Origin: Alphaproteobacteria bacterium
Lineage (GTDB): Bacteria; Pseudomonadota; Alphaproteobacteria; UBA6615
Length of the DNA: 5,273 nucleotides
Reading direction: 5' to 3'
Assembly: GCA_017643325.1 (NCBI GenBank)
Contig: JAEPNS010000249.1
Span: forward strand, 1 to 5,273
A program made the translations under genes and the position numbers. The notes beneath the pieces are model-generated. The model worked only from the letters and a program-made list of their open reading frames with translations, made no database searches and had not been told where the DNA came from. Shown here one piece after another: positions 1 to 5,273 of this stretch (positions within the stretch are counted from its first letter, which is position 1; each line of letters begins with the position of its first letter).

Positions 1-2284
1 GTTGCGGCGTAACCGGCGTGTCGACCGCTTCGACGCCCATCGGGGCGAGCGCATCGAGGATGGCGTTGACGATCGTCGGTGTCCCGGCGACCGTGCCGCC
101 TTCGCCCACGCCTTTCGCCCCGATCGGGTTCGACTTGCTCGGCACCGGGCTGAAGTCGACCTTGATCTCCGGCATCACGTCCGCGCGGGGCATGCCGTAG
201 TCCATGAAGGATCCGGCGAGGAGCTGTCCGCTGTCCCGGTCGTAGGTCACGTCCTCGAGCAGTGCCTGGCCGACACCCTGCACCACGCCCCCATGAATCT
301 GCGCCTGTGCGAGCAGCGGATTGATCACCGTCCCGATATCGTCGACAACATTGTACCGGTCGATCGTGACCGCGCCGGTGTCGGGATCGATCTCGACTTC
401 CGCGATGTGGCAACCGTTCGGGAAACTCGGGACCTCGGCGGCGAAGGCACCCTCGCCACGCAGGCCGACCCCGAGCTCTTCACTCGGCAGGTGCACCGGA
501 ATGAACGACATCTGCGCTACCTGCTTGAGCGGCATCTCCTTGTCCGTGCCCGCGATGGTGAACTTGCCCTCGGCAAACTCGATGTCCGCCGCATCGGCTT
601 CCATGAAATGAGCGGCAAATTTCTTGCCCTTCTCGATGACGTCATTCGCGGCCGCCTGCAGCGCACTGCCGCCGACCATCATGGAGCGGGATGCGTAAGT
701 TCCACGCCCGATGGCGACCTCGTCGGTGTCCGCCTGGGACAGTCGGATGTCCTCGAAGGGCACGCCCAGCCAGTCCGACACCATCTGCGAGAAAGACGTC
801 TCGTGACCCTGGCCGTGCGACAGCACGCCGGAAATCACCGTCACGGTCCCGCTGGGGTCAAACCGGATTTCCATGCGCTCGTTGAAGATGCCGGTATTGT
901 CCACGTAGTAGACCAGTCCGCGACCGCGCTTGAGGCCTTTGGCCTCGGTCTCGGCCTTGCGCGCCTCGTAGCCGTCCCAGTCGGACATCGCCTGGCATTT
1001 CTCCAGCGCCGTCGCGTAGTCACCGGTGTCGTAGGTCCAGCCCGTCTGGGTGGCGTGCGGCATGTCGTCCGGCTTGATGAAATTGATGCGCCGCAGGTCG
1101 GCCCGGTCGATCCCGGTTTCCCGGGCGGCTTTGTCGATCAGCCGTTCCATGATGTAGACGGCTTCCGGCCGCCCCGCGCCGCGGTAGGGCACGGTCGGCG
1201 CCGTGTTCGTGAACACCGCCTTGTTGATCACGTCGACCGCCGGGATGTTGTAGACGGTCGGCGCGAGCTTGACGGCGAACAGCACCGGCACCGCGCCCGC
1301 GCCCTCGATATAGGCGCCGACATTGTGCAGGCCGTGCCAGCGCAGGCCGATGAACTTCCCGTTCTCGTCGAGCGCGAGTTCGGCCTCGACCGTCTGGTCG
1401 CGTCCATGGTCGTCGCCCATGAGCGATTCGGACCGTGTCGCGATCCATTTGACCGGCCGCTCGATGCGCTTGCACGCCCACGCGACGACGGCTTCCTCGG
1501 GATAGACATGGCCCTTCATGCCGAAGCCGCCGCCGACATCCTTGGCGACGACACGGATCATGCTCTCAGGTACCTTCAGGTTCTGCTGCGACAGGCCCTG
1601 CCGGATGCCATGGACGTTCTGTGTGCTTGTGTAGAAGGTGAGGCGGCCGTTGCTGGTGTCGAACTCGCCGAGGCAGCCGCGCGGTTCCATCGTCACCGCG
1701 TCGAGGCGGTTGTTGTGGAGCTTTAGTTTCGTGATGTGGTGCGCCTTGCCGAACGCGGCCTCGGTTTCATCGGCGTTCCCAAGCCGCAGGGTGAAGCTGG
1801 TGTTGTTCTCGGCTTCGTCCCAGACCAAGGGTGCTCCGTCGGCCACCGCGTCCTCGGCCATGACTACGGCGGGCAGGTCGTCATAGTCGACGGAGACAAG
1901 GTCGGCGGCGTCGCGCGCCTGGGCCTCGGTTTCGGCGATCACCACGGCCACGCGCTCGCCGACGAAACGGACGCGGTCGATCGCGAGGGGCATGTGGGAC
2001 GTGCGGTGTCCCGGAGGGCCGCCCATGTCTTCCGGCATTACGCCGCCGGTCGGGCCCATGCCGTCACCGGCATAGTCCTTGCCGGTCAGCACCGCGACGA
2101 CGCCCGGTGCCGCTTCGGCGTCCGAAGTGTCGATGTCCTTGAGGTCCGCGTGGGCAGACGTCGAATAGACGAATGCCGCATAGGTCTGGCGCGGAAGCAC
2201 CATGTCCGAGACATAGCGTCCCCGCCCCGTGAGAAACTTGGGGTCCTCCTTCCGGTGAACCGACTGACCTATCCCGAACTGCAT
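1..2284 (-). CDS. Xanthine dehydrogenase family, molybdopterin-binding (CoxL-like form II) large subunit, 3' partial
   Basis: Catalytic large subunit of a cytoplasmic molybdenum hydroxylase, which inserts a water-derived oxygen into an organic substrate and passes electrons to 2Fe-2S and FAD subunits. Translating the minus strand from the ATG at 2284 gives 761 uninterrupted residues to the window edge. Family members are about 770-800 aa, so only the extreme C-terminus is missing. An aldehyde-oxidase/xanthine-dehydrogenase a/b hammerhead domain lies at about residues 18-135, followed by the two Moco-binding domains (about 155-395 and 415-720). Visible motifs are GGGFG (251-255), PYRGAGR (366-372), GQGHET (491-496), QGVGQAL (669-675) and GVGEGGT (725-731) with the expected catalytic Glu728. 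PYRGAGR is the form II loop; true CO dehydrogenases have a CSFR loop with the Cu-binding Cys, absent here. The start is fixed by a strong ribosome-binding site. It is the last visible gene of the leftward cluster, and medium and small subunits are not in the window. The natural substrate is unknown. Confidence 0.95.
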   Translation of the reverse strand, partial: MQFGIGQSVHRKEDPKFLTGRGRYVSDMVLPRQTYAAFVYSTSAHADLKDIDTSDAEAAPGVVAVLTGKDYAGDGMGPTGGVMPEDMGGPPGHRTSHMPLAIDRVRFVGERVAVVIAETEAQARDAADLVSVDYDDLPAVVMAEDAVADGAPLVWDEAENNTSFTLRLGNADETEAAFGKAHHITKLKLHNNRLDAVTMEPRGCLGEFDTSNGRLTFYTSTQNVHGIRQGLSQQNLKVPESMIRVVAKDVGGGFGMKGHVYPEEAVVAWACKRIERPVKWIATRSESLMGDDHGRDQTVEAELALDENGKFIGLRWHGLHNVGAYIEGAGAVPVLFAVKLAPTVYNIPAVDVINKAVFTNTAPTVPYRGAGRPEAVYIMERLIDKAARETGIDRADLRRINFIKPDDMPHATQTGWTYDTGDYATALEKCQAMSDWDGYEARKAETEAKGLKRGRGLVYYVDNTGIFNERMEIRFDPSGTVTVISGVLSHGQGHETSFSQMVSDWLGVPFEDIRLSQADTDEVAIGRGTYASRSMMVGGSALQAAANDVIEKGKKFAAHFMEADAADIEFAEGKFTIAGTDKEMPLKQVAQMSFIPVHLPSEELGVGLRGEGAFAAEVPSFPNGCHIAEVEIDPDTGAVTIDRYNVVDDIGTVINPLLAQAQIHGGVVQGVGQALLEDVTYDRDSGQLLAGSFMDYGMPRADVMPEIKVDFSPVPSKSNPIGAKGVGEGGTVAGTPTIVNAILDALAPMGVEAVDTPVTPQ

Positions 2285-2291
2285 GACTTCA

Positions 2292-2299
2292 CTCCTCCC
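2292..2299 (-). promoter_or_regulatory. Strong ribosome-binding site of the molybdenum hydroxylase gene
   Basis: On the minus strand GGGAGGAG lies 7 nt before the ATG at 2284, a near-ideal Shine-Dalgarno match. It settles the start codon and is the strongest such site in the window. It sits in the 47-bp gap after the NTF2-like gene; I see no terminator hairpin in that gap. Confidence 0.8.
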
Positions 2300-2331
2300 G
2301 AAAACAACTTTGAAAGACTAGCGCCGCAGGC

Positions 2332-2937
2332 TCAGAAGGGCGAGTCCGCGCCGTCGAGCCACGCCCGGCCCCGCGCGTACAGGGCCTCGACTTCCGCGCC
2401 GCGCGTGCCCGGCATGTCGGTTTTCACGTCCATTCCGTTCTGGGACTGGAGATAGGCGAGATGCCGGTACCCCTCGGGGAATCCGTTCAGGATCTCGCTG
2501 TCCAGTTCGAGCCGTGCGGCGGGATCGACCGGGTCCATTCGGTCCTTCTCGTAGATCGGCTGGCGCAGGACGAGACCCCAGCGACCATCGCGGCGCTCGA
2601 AGAAATCGTAGAACCGCCCCGTGCACACGACGTCGACCAGCACGTCATGCACGGGCGCGCGCTGGGCTATGGTCATCTTCGTCTGGGAAATAGCCCGGTC
2701 GCCGGAAACATCGATCGAATTTCCACCGAGAAAGTGATGCACGTTCAGGCCTTTCTTCCAGCCCGCCTTGCTCATTGCGATGAACTCGTCGACCGTGCCC
2801 TGCGTCCATGTCGCCTGCATCACACCGTCGTCGTGCCAGACCGTGCGGAAGCGGTCCCACATGCCGGCATCGCGCCACACGGCCCAATTGTCCACGAGCT
2901 CGCGTATGGCGAGGCGGTCTTCCTGTTCGCTTGTCAT
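2332..2937 (-). CDS. NTF2/SnoaL-like domain protein
   Basis: A 201-aa cytoplasmic protein with no signal peptide or membrane segment. The N-terminal part (about residues 5-130) has the NTF2/SnoaL-like (cone-shaped a+b barrel) pattern: an opening helix with DRLAIRELVDNWA, then WHDDGVM (34-40), a helix with FIAMSKAGW, HHFLGG (67-72), and long strands ending in GRWGLVLRQPIYEKDR. Family members include polyketide cyclases, dehydratases, isomerases and many small-molecule-binding proteins. Asp36/Asp37 and His67/His68 lie where pocket residues often fall, but I cannot assign a reaction. Residues about 135-200 form an extension (FPEGYRHLAYLQ; RGAEVEALYARGRAWL) beyond the minimal fold. A site AAGGGGA lies 5 nt before the ATG. 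The gene is 49 bp after the ankyrin gene and 47 bp before the hydroxylase gene, so a role on the hydroxylase's substrate or product is plausible but inferred. Confidence 0.85.
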   Translation of the reverse strand: MTSEQEDRLAIRELVDNWAVWRDAGMWDRFRTVWHDDGVMQATWTQGTVDEFIAMSKAGWKKGLNVHHFLGGNSIDVSGDRAISQTKMTIAQRAPVHDVLVDVVCTGRFYDFFERRDGRWGLVLRQPIYEKDRMDPVDPAARLELDSEILNGFPEGYRHLAYLQSQNGMDVKTDMPGTRGAEVEALYARGRAWLDGADSPF

Positions 2938-2986
2938 CGGGTTCCCCTTCGAACTCCAGGTAAACTGCTCCGTTCGAGCCGCCAGG

Positions 2987-3673
2987 TCATGGTTTCGCGC
3001 CGTGAGCTTCCAGGATTTCGACCATCTCCACGAATCCTCGTTCCCTTGCCAGGGCCAATGGAGACATGCCGCGACCGTCCGGGATGTTCACGTCGGCGCC
3101 CGCCTCGACCAGCGCACGCAGGGTTGCCACGTGGCGCGGACCGCCATCCCCGAGCACGATGGATTCGATCAGCGCAGTCCAGTTCAGGTTATTGATGTGA
3201 TCGAGCGGCGCGCCGGCAGTGATCAGGCGGCGCACCACTTCGTCATGGCCGAGATGGGCCGCCGCGATCAGGGCGGTGCCGTCATAGCGGCTCGTAACGA
3301 GCCCGGGATCGCCGCCGCCTTCCAGCACTAAGCGAACCATGTCCGGGTCGTCGGCGACGGCAGCAATCGTGATCGCGTCGTATCGGTCCTTGTCCAGCGC
3401 GTTGACGTCCGCGCCCGCCGCGATCAGGGCCCGGGCCGCGTCGTCGTGACCCAAATGCGCGGCGACCATCAAGGGTGTGCGGCCGCGGCCGTCGCGCGCG
3501 TCCGGGTTCGCGCCCGCTGCCGAGAGGCCCTCGATTTTTGCAACGTCGCCCGACGCTGCGGCGGCGTGAAGGCCGTCATACCGGGCGAGCTCAACCGCGC
3601 TTGGCGGCACCTGCGCGTGCGCCGGAAGTGCGGCAAGGACGAGGGCGGTCGAGAGGATCGCGAGAAATTTCAT
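2987..3673 (-). CDS. Secreted ankyrin-repeat protein
   Basis: A 228-aa protein with a clear Sec signal peptide: Lys2, a hydrophobic core (FLAILSTALVLAALP), and an AHA-Q cleavage site after residue 20, so the mature protein should be periplasmic. Residues about 31-228 are six ankyrin repeats of 29-38 aa. Repeat 2 (62-94) is nearest consensus, with RTPLMVAAHLGH and LIAAGADVNALD. Repeat 3 (95-127) is degenerate. Repeat 5 (162-199) is longer than usual, with an insertion around LGDGGPRH. The element AAHLGHD occurs at 71-77 and again at 138-144, two repeats apart. Ankyrin repeats are protein-binding scaffolds, so no enzymatic role is suggested and the partner is unknown. The ATG at 3673 overlaps the transporter stop codon as ATGA, with no good Shine-Dalgarno, which points to translational coupling. 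The same frame stays open upstream to 4597, but that part is a shadow of the transporter; the signal peptide fixes the start. Confidence 0.92.
   Translation of the reverse strand: MKFLAILSTALVLAALPAHAQVPPSAVELARYDGLHAAAASGDVAKIEGLSAAGANPDARDGRGRTPLMVAAHLGHDDAARALIAAGADVNALDKDRYDAITIAAVADDPDMVRLVLEGGGDPGLVTSRYDGTALIAAAHLGHDEVVRRLITAGAPLDHINNLNWTALIESIVLGDGGPRHVATLRALVEAGADVNIPDGRGMSPLALARERGFVEMVEILEAHGAKP
3670..3673 (-). promoter_or_regulatory. ATGA stop/start overlap coupling the transporter and ankyrin genes
   Basis: On the minus strand the ATG of the ankyrin gene (3673-3671) overlaps the TGA of the transporter (3672-3670). No clear Shine-Dalgarno precedes the ankyrin start, so re-initiation by ribosomes finishing the transporter is the likely way it is translated. 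Confidence 0.75.
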
Positions 3674-4863
3674 TCGTTGGGCTGCCGGTGAAAGAGCATG
3701 GCGCCACTGTACAGCAGAAACCCGCCAATGCCCGCACACCCGACAAGGATTGCGACCGGGACAGGACTGGCGTGCGGAAGCATGCCCGCGATCTGCCCGA
3801 AACCGGCGCCGATGGTCATCTGGAGGAACATGACGAGGCCCGAGGCCGAACCGGCGATCCGCGGATTGACGCTGACCGCACCCGCCTGGGCGTTCGGCAT
3901 CGCGAGGCCGTGGCAGGTGCCCATGAAAAACCCCGGTGCGAAAATCGCCCATGGCGTGATGAACCCGGCCAGAAGCAAGGCGGGAATTGCAATCGCGGAC
4001 AGCGCGGCGCCGGCGCTTCCCCAGCGGATCATCCGGTCGAGGCCGATGCGTTCGGTGAACCTCGAGCTGAGGACGGTGCCGAGCAGGAAACTCCCGGTCA
4101 TCAGCATGAACCAGAGGCCGAATGCTGACGGCGAGGCGTCGAACACCTCGACCATGACGAAGGGCATGCCGCCCGCGATCACCATGAACATGCCCATGCC
4201 ACAACCTGCATATCCCGCATAGGCGAGGAATGCCGGCGTGCGCAGGAGCTCCGGGAAGGCCCGCAGCATCTGGCGCAGTATGTTCGAGCCGGTGTCGGGT
4301 GTGTGGGTCTCGCGCACGCCGGGAACCGCGACAACGAGAGAGATCGCTCCCATCGCGACGGCGAGGACGAAGACATAGCGCCAGCCCGCGAATTCCGCGA
4401 GGAAACCGCCGACAACGGGGGCCACGATCGGCGCGATGATCACGATGGACATCACCTGGCCGATCACGCGCGCCGACTGCTCGCGGGAGAACATGTCGCG
4501 GATGATGGCGCGGCTGATTACCAGGCCCGCCGCACCTCCGATGGCCTGCACGACGCGGCCGAAGATCAGCACCTCGATGTTCGCCGACCATACGCACAGC
4601 GCGCTGCCGGCGACGAACATCACCAGGCCGAACAGGATCACCGGCTTGCGGCCAAAGCGGTCCGCAGCAGGCCCGTAGCCGATGGTCGAGATCGCCATCG
4701 TGACGACGCCCAGCGTCAGGGTGAGCTGGGTGACCGCATCACTCGCGCCGAATGCCGTCTCTATGGACGGCAGGACCGGCAGGATCACGTGGATCGAGAT
4801 CGGTCCCAGCCCGGCGATAAGCGCCAGCATGACGACGAGTTTGAAGTTGCGTTGTGTGGCCAT
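3670..4863 (-). CDS. MFS multidrug transporter, Bcr/CflA family
   Basis: A 397-aa inner-membrane protein with about 12 hydrophobic segments, the usual length for Bcr/CflA proton-driven drug exporters (DHA1 group). The N-terminus has the family-like run GPISIHVILPVLPSI in helix 1. MFS motif A is GPAADRFGRKP (64-74) in the loop between helices 2 and 3. A motif B-like stretch has Arg103 and Gln106 followed by AIGGAAG. A motif C-like APIVAPVVGG (144-153) in helix 5 is the antiporter signature, which argues for export rather than uptake. A central loop at about 183-210 separates the halves, and the second half ends with MPNAQAGAV and AGSASGL (337-343), typical of this family. It is the first gene of the leftward cluster; only a weak ribosome-binding site is visible before the ATG at 4863. 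The substrate is not predictable, but the context suggests efflux of a compound handled by the cluster. Confidence 0.93.
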   Translation of the reverse strand: MATQRNFKLVVMLALIAGLGPISIHVILPVLPSIETAFGASDAVTQLTLTLGVVTMAISTIGYGPAADRFGRKPVILFGLVMFVAGSALCVWSANIEVLIFGRVVQAIGGAAGLVISRAIIRDMFSREQSARVIGQVMSIVIIAPIVAPVVGGFLAEFAGWRYVFVLAVAMGAISLVVAVPGVRETHTPDTGSNILRQMLRAFPELLRTPAFLAYAGYAGCGMGMFMVIAGGMPFVMVEVFDASPSAFGLWFMLMTGSFLLGTVLSSRFTERIGLDRMIRWGSAGAALSAIAIPALLLAGFITPWAIFAPGFFMGTCHGLAMPNAQAGAVSVNPRIAGSASGLVMFLQMTIGAGFGQIAGMLPHASPVPVAILVGCAGIGGFLLYSGAMLFHRQPNE

Positions 4864-4866
4864 CGG

Positions 4867-4878
4867 GTCCGGTCGGAC
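4867..4878. repeat. Short inverted repeat GTCCG-GT-CGGAC before the transporter start
   Basis: Perfect 5-bp arms with a 2-bp centre lie 3-14 nt before the transporter ATG, over the place where its ribosome-binding site should be. It could be a half-site pair for a repressor, but it is short and such repeats arise by chance in GC-rich DNA. Confidence 0.3.
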
Positions 4879-4890
4879 GGGGTGGGCAGG

Positions 4891-4918
4891 ATGACGAATG
4901 CGTCGCTTCTTCTATAGG
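4891..4918 (+). promoter_or_regulatory. Weak candidate promoter for the amidase gene
   Basis: ATGACG (4891-4896, 4 of 6 to TTGACA) is followed 16 bp later by TATAGG (4913-4918, a partial match to TATAAT) in the 106-bp divergent region. This would start the amidase transcript near 4925 and leave about 45 nt of leader before the ATG at 4970. I found no equally good leftward -35/-10 pair for the transporter cluster. Confidence 0.25.
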
Positions 4919-4969
4919 CTCTTGGGTCGGAAAATCGAAGCCGAAGCGGCGGCACTACTGGAACCCCTT

Positions 4970-5273
4970 ATGTCCGAAGACCTGATCGCACTCGATGCCG
5001 TCGATGCCGTTGCCCGGCTGAAGTCCGGCGACGTATCGGCCTCCGAGCTTGTCGAGGCCGCCCTGGCGCGGATCGAGGACGTGAACGGCGCGGTGAACGC
5101 AGTCGTGACAACCTGCCCGGAGCAGGCACGCGAGGCTGCCGAACGTGCCGACACGAGCACTCCGCTCGCGGGGTTGCCCATTGTCGTCAAGGATTTGAAC
5201 GAGGTCGGGGGTGTGCGCACGACCTACGGTTCACCGATTTTCTCCGAAAATGTGCCCGAACGTGACGAGGTGA
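4970..5273 (+). CDS. Amidase-signature family hydrolase, 5' part
   Basis: The first 101 residues of an amidase-signature enzyme, a family usually about 450-500 aa that hydrolyses amide bonds with a Ser-cisSer-Lys triad in the cytoplasm. The N-terminal helices (LDAVDAVARLKSGDVSASEL, then EAALARIEDVNGAVNAV) are characteristic. LAGLPIVVKDLNEVGG (66-81) holds the triad lysine, Lys74, and is followed by VRTTYGSPIF. The glycine/serine-rich signature with the two catalytic serines lies beyond the window. The frame is open at the end; the terminal TGA is out of frame. The start at 4970 matches the usual family N-terminus but has only a poor ribosome-binding site. An in-frame ATG at 4898 with AGGA 7 nt upstream would add 24 residues (MRRFFYRLLGRK...) and is the alternative. 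The gene is divergent from the transporter cluster. Whether it is a GatA-type or a catabolic amidase cannot be told here, although a lone gene in this context favours catabolic. Confidence 0.9.
   Translation, partial: MSEDLIALDAVDAVARLKSGDVSASELVEAALARIEDVNGAVNAVVTTCPEQAREAAERADTSTPLAGLPIVVKDLNEVGGVRTTYGSPIFSENVPERDEV

Larger units (their letters stand above)
1..4863 (-). other. Predicted four-gene leftward transcription unit
   Basis: Transporter, ankyrin protein, NTF2-like protein and hydroxylase all read leftward, with junctions of -4, 49 and 47 bp. I see no hairpin-plus-T-run terminator in either gap. The unit probably continues past position 1, where the FAD and iron-sulfur subunits of the hydroxylase would be expected. 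An extra internal promoter before the NTF2-like gene cannot be excluded. Confidence 0.6.
4864..4969. promoter_or_regulatory. Divergent intergenic region
   Basis: These 106 bp separate the transporter cluster and the amidase gene and must hold the leftward promoter, and probably both promoters. Besides the weak rightward promoter and the inverted repeat at 4867-4878, there is GACG-AATG-CGTC at 4893-4904. No regulator gene is visible in the window. Confidence 0.55.

Noticed and set aside
2..1726. A 574-codon open frame on the plus strand.
   Set aside because: It is antisense to the hydroxylase gene, whose minus-strand translation shows every family motif. The plus-strand product is rich in Arg, His, Asp and Val with no recognisable domain, as expected of a shadow frame in GC-rich DNA.
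1736..2455. A 239-codon plus-strand open frame.
   Set aside because: It lies antisense to the hydroxylase N-terminus, the gap and the end of the NTF2-like gene; it has no domain pattern and spans two real genes.
2949..2977. Inverted repeat TCGAAC / GTTCGA between the ankyrin and NTF2-like genes, a possible terminator.
   Set aside because: It has only 6 bp arms with a 17-nt loop and no T-run on the minus-strand transcript, so it is too weak to call a terminator.
2461..3195. A 244-codon plus-strand open frame.
   Set aside because: It lies antisense to the NTF2-like and ankyrin genes, and its composition is that of a shadow.
3674..4597. Upstream extension of the ankyrin frame, giving a 536-aa protein from 4597.
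   Set aside because: The added part is Arg/His/Pro-rich and overlaps the transporter in another frame. The ankyrin protein has a complete signal peptide starting at 3673.
4303..4917. A 204-codon plus-strand open frame ending next to the amidase.
   Set aside because: It lies antisense to the N-terminal half of the transporter and is an Asp/Arg/His-rich shadow without domain features.
4912..5220. A 102-codon minus-strand open frame, Ser/Ala-rich.
   Set aside because: It is a shadow of the amidase gene, which shows clear family motifs in the plus frame.

Overview
The window is high-GC bacterial DNA with densely packed genes and GC-rich third codon positions. Protein style and gene types (a CoxL-like molybdenum hydroxylase, a Bcr/CflA exporter, an amidase-signature enzyme) fit a proteobacterium, most likely an alphaproteobacterium of the Rhodospirillales/Rhizobiales kind. 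This placement is an inference from sequence style; there is no rRNA or other phylogenetic marker.

Layout: positions 1-4863 are four genes on the minus strand, read right to left. They are a 12-helix MFS drug-resistance-type transporter (4863-3670), a secreted ankyrin-repeat protein (3673-2987, overlapping the transporter by 4 bp), an NTF2/SnoaL-like protein (2937-2332), and the large molybdopterin-binding subunit of a xanthine dehydrogenase/CoxL-type hydroxylase (2284 to beyond position 1; 761 residues visible, probably only the last few missing). Junctions are -4, 49 and 47 bp with no visible terminator, so they look like one transcription unit. A 106-bp divergent region (4864-4969) separates them from the N-terminal 101 residues of an amidase-signature hydrolase on the plus strand, which runs off the right end.

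How the genes may work together: the hydroxylase carries the PYRGAGR active-site loop of 'form II' CoxL-like enzymes, not the CSFR loop of true CO dehydrogenase, so it should hydroxylate an organic molecule rather than oxidise CO. Its FAD and 2Fe-2S subunits are not in the window and would be expected beyond position 1. With an NTF2-fold protein, an exporter and a divergent amidase, the cluster reads as an accessory catabolic or detoxification locus for a small, perhaps nitrogen-containing, organic compound. The substrate cannot be told from the sequence.

The hydroxylase gene is easy to miss because a long open frame on the opposite strand (2-1726) shadows it. I see no RNA genes, insertion sequences, CRISPR arrays or phage genes. 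Nothing here is convincingly a wholly new system; the most unusual points are the gene combination and the coupling of a periplasmic ankyrin protein to an MFS exporter.
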